This document shows, piece by piece, positions 63,667 through 64,000 of a stretch of DNA of 64,000 bases (positions are counted from its first letter, which is position 1; each line of letters begins with the position of its first letter). The notes beneath the pieces are model-generated. The model was given only the letters and a program-made list of their open reading frames with translations. It did not search any database and was not told where the DNA came from. Made by a program: the position numbers and the translations under genes. Location of the stretch: assembly GCF_024158605.1 (NCBI RefSeq), contig NZ_JAMZGM010000007.1:22700-86699 (forward strand). Direction: 5' to 3'. Origin of the DNA: Sebaldella sp. S0638 (lineage in GTDB: Bacteria; Fusobacteriota; Fusobacteriia; Fusobacteriales; Leptotrichiaceae).

Positions 63667-64000
63667 ATGCATAAATATTCAGTATCAGCAATGTGCCGTG
63701 TCCTCAAAATATCAAGAAGTACTTACTATTACAAACCTGTAAAAAAGGAAAATACAGATATTTTGGAACAGACAATAAAAAATATATTTAAAGATAGTAG
63801 AAATAATTACGGGACTCGAAAGATAAAAATTGAACTTTCTAAGTTAAAATATATAGTTTCAAGAAGAAAAATCAGTAGAATAATGAAAAAATCAGGTCTT
63901 GTATCAAGTTATACAAAAGCCAGTTACAAACCTGTCAATATGAAAATACCGGAAAATGAGACCGGTAATCTTTTGAATAGGGAATTTAAAAGTAAAAATC
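63667..64000 (+). CDS. IS3-family transposase OrfB, N-terminal part (partial)
   Basis: Frame -1 relative to OrfA. An ATG at 63667 gives MHKYSVSAMCRVLKISRSTYYY, the OrfB start, then FKDSRNNYGTRKIKIELSKL, the HTH_21 region of IS3 transposases. The frame is open to the window edge; the DDE core is outside. The same frame is also open upstream into the OrfA overlap, so a fused OrfAB made by frameshifting is likely. Confidence 0.88.
   Translation, partial: MHKYSVSAMCRVLKISRSTYYYKPVKKENTDILEQTIKNIFKDSRNNYGTRKIKIELSKLKYIVSRRKISRIMKKSGLVSSYTKASYKPVNMKIPENETGNLLNREFKSKN

Larger units (their letters stand above)
63284..64000 (+). mobile_element. IS3-family insertion sequence, left part (runs off the window)
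   Basis: Starts with TGGGTTACACTAAACTGGAC close to the break in the sugar-binding gene, an IS3-type end. It carries orfA (63359-63649) and the beginning of orfB in the -1 frame. The right end and any target duplication lie beyond position 64000, so the boundary is accurate only to a few bases. Confidence 0.8.

Overview
The window is AT-rich (roughly one third G+C by eye). Shine-Dalgarno sites are strong (AGGAGG type), the cells have an outer membrane (autotransporter, FadA-like protein, outer-membrane channel, exported periplasmic proteins), and PTS sugar transporters are unusually many. This combination points to a Fusobacteriota member of the Leptotrichiaceae type, something like Sebaldella. 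That is inference from gene content; no rRNA or other marker gene is present.

Layout. 1-3105 (minus): 5' part of a giant autotransporter gene preceded by three small exported proteins, with a promoter far upstream. 3817-10374 (minus): a small hypothetical gene, two tandem PstS-like binding proteins, an aminotransferase, a DUF2059 protein, an acid phosphatase and an M18 aminopeptidase. 10524-16434 (minus): a complete galactitol operon (DeoR regulator, PTS IIB, IIA, IIC, GatD, GatY, sugar-phosphate kinase). 16769-20008 (plus): three tandem paralogous membrane proteins. 20088-26195 (minus): a YHYH miniprotein, a DKNYY repeat protein, and a mannose-class PTS with two IIC/IID pairs. 26937-28064 (plus): nagA. 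28157-34510 (minus): PhzF-like protein and a polyol/sugar operon (mtlD, deoC, fructose-type PTS, Zn dehydrogenase) facing a GntR/UTRA regulator. 35585-38144: flavin reductase-like, TetR and outer-membrane proteins. 38420-40223 (plus): a DUF2828 (Ro60-like, vWA) gene with a frameshift, followed by a promoter, three tandem tRNA-like RNA units and a terminator. 40292-44488 (minus): HAD phosphatase and a second mannose-class PTS. 45069-48239: CPBP protease, rpiB with a decayed epimerase gene, LacI regulator and its operators. 48379-50657: poorly known genes. 50730-53181 (minus): a self-contained cassette of two 141-nt tRNA-like RNA genes, a zinc-ribbon SDR lacking the catalytic Tyr, and two unknown proteins. 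53267-55348: flavodoxin, OB-fold lipoprotein, aldo/keto reductase. 55909-61772 (minus): the agmatine deiminase pathway with its LuxR-type membrane regulator. 62501-64000: a sugar-binding protein gene cut by an IS3-family element that runs off the end.

Most of the window is uptake and catabolism of polyols, amino sugars and agmatine, each module with its own regulator. The two most interesting parts are the independent loci that make tRNA mimics beside unusual proteins: the DUF2828/Y-RNA-like locus (38.4-40.2 kb) and the SDR/twin-cloverleaf locus (50.7-53.2 kb). In both, repeat units differ by compensatory changes inside predicted stems, which is internal evidence that RNA structure is selected.
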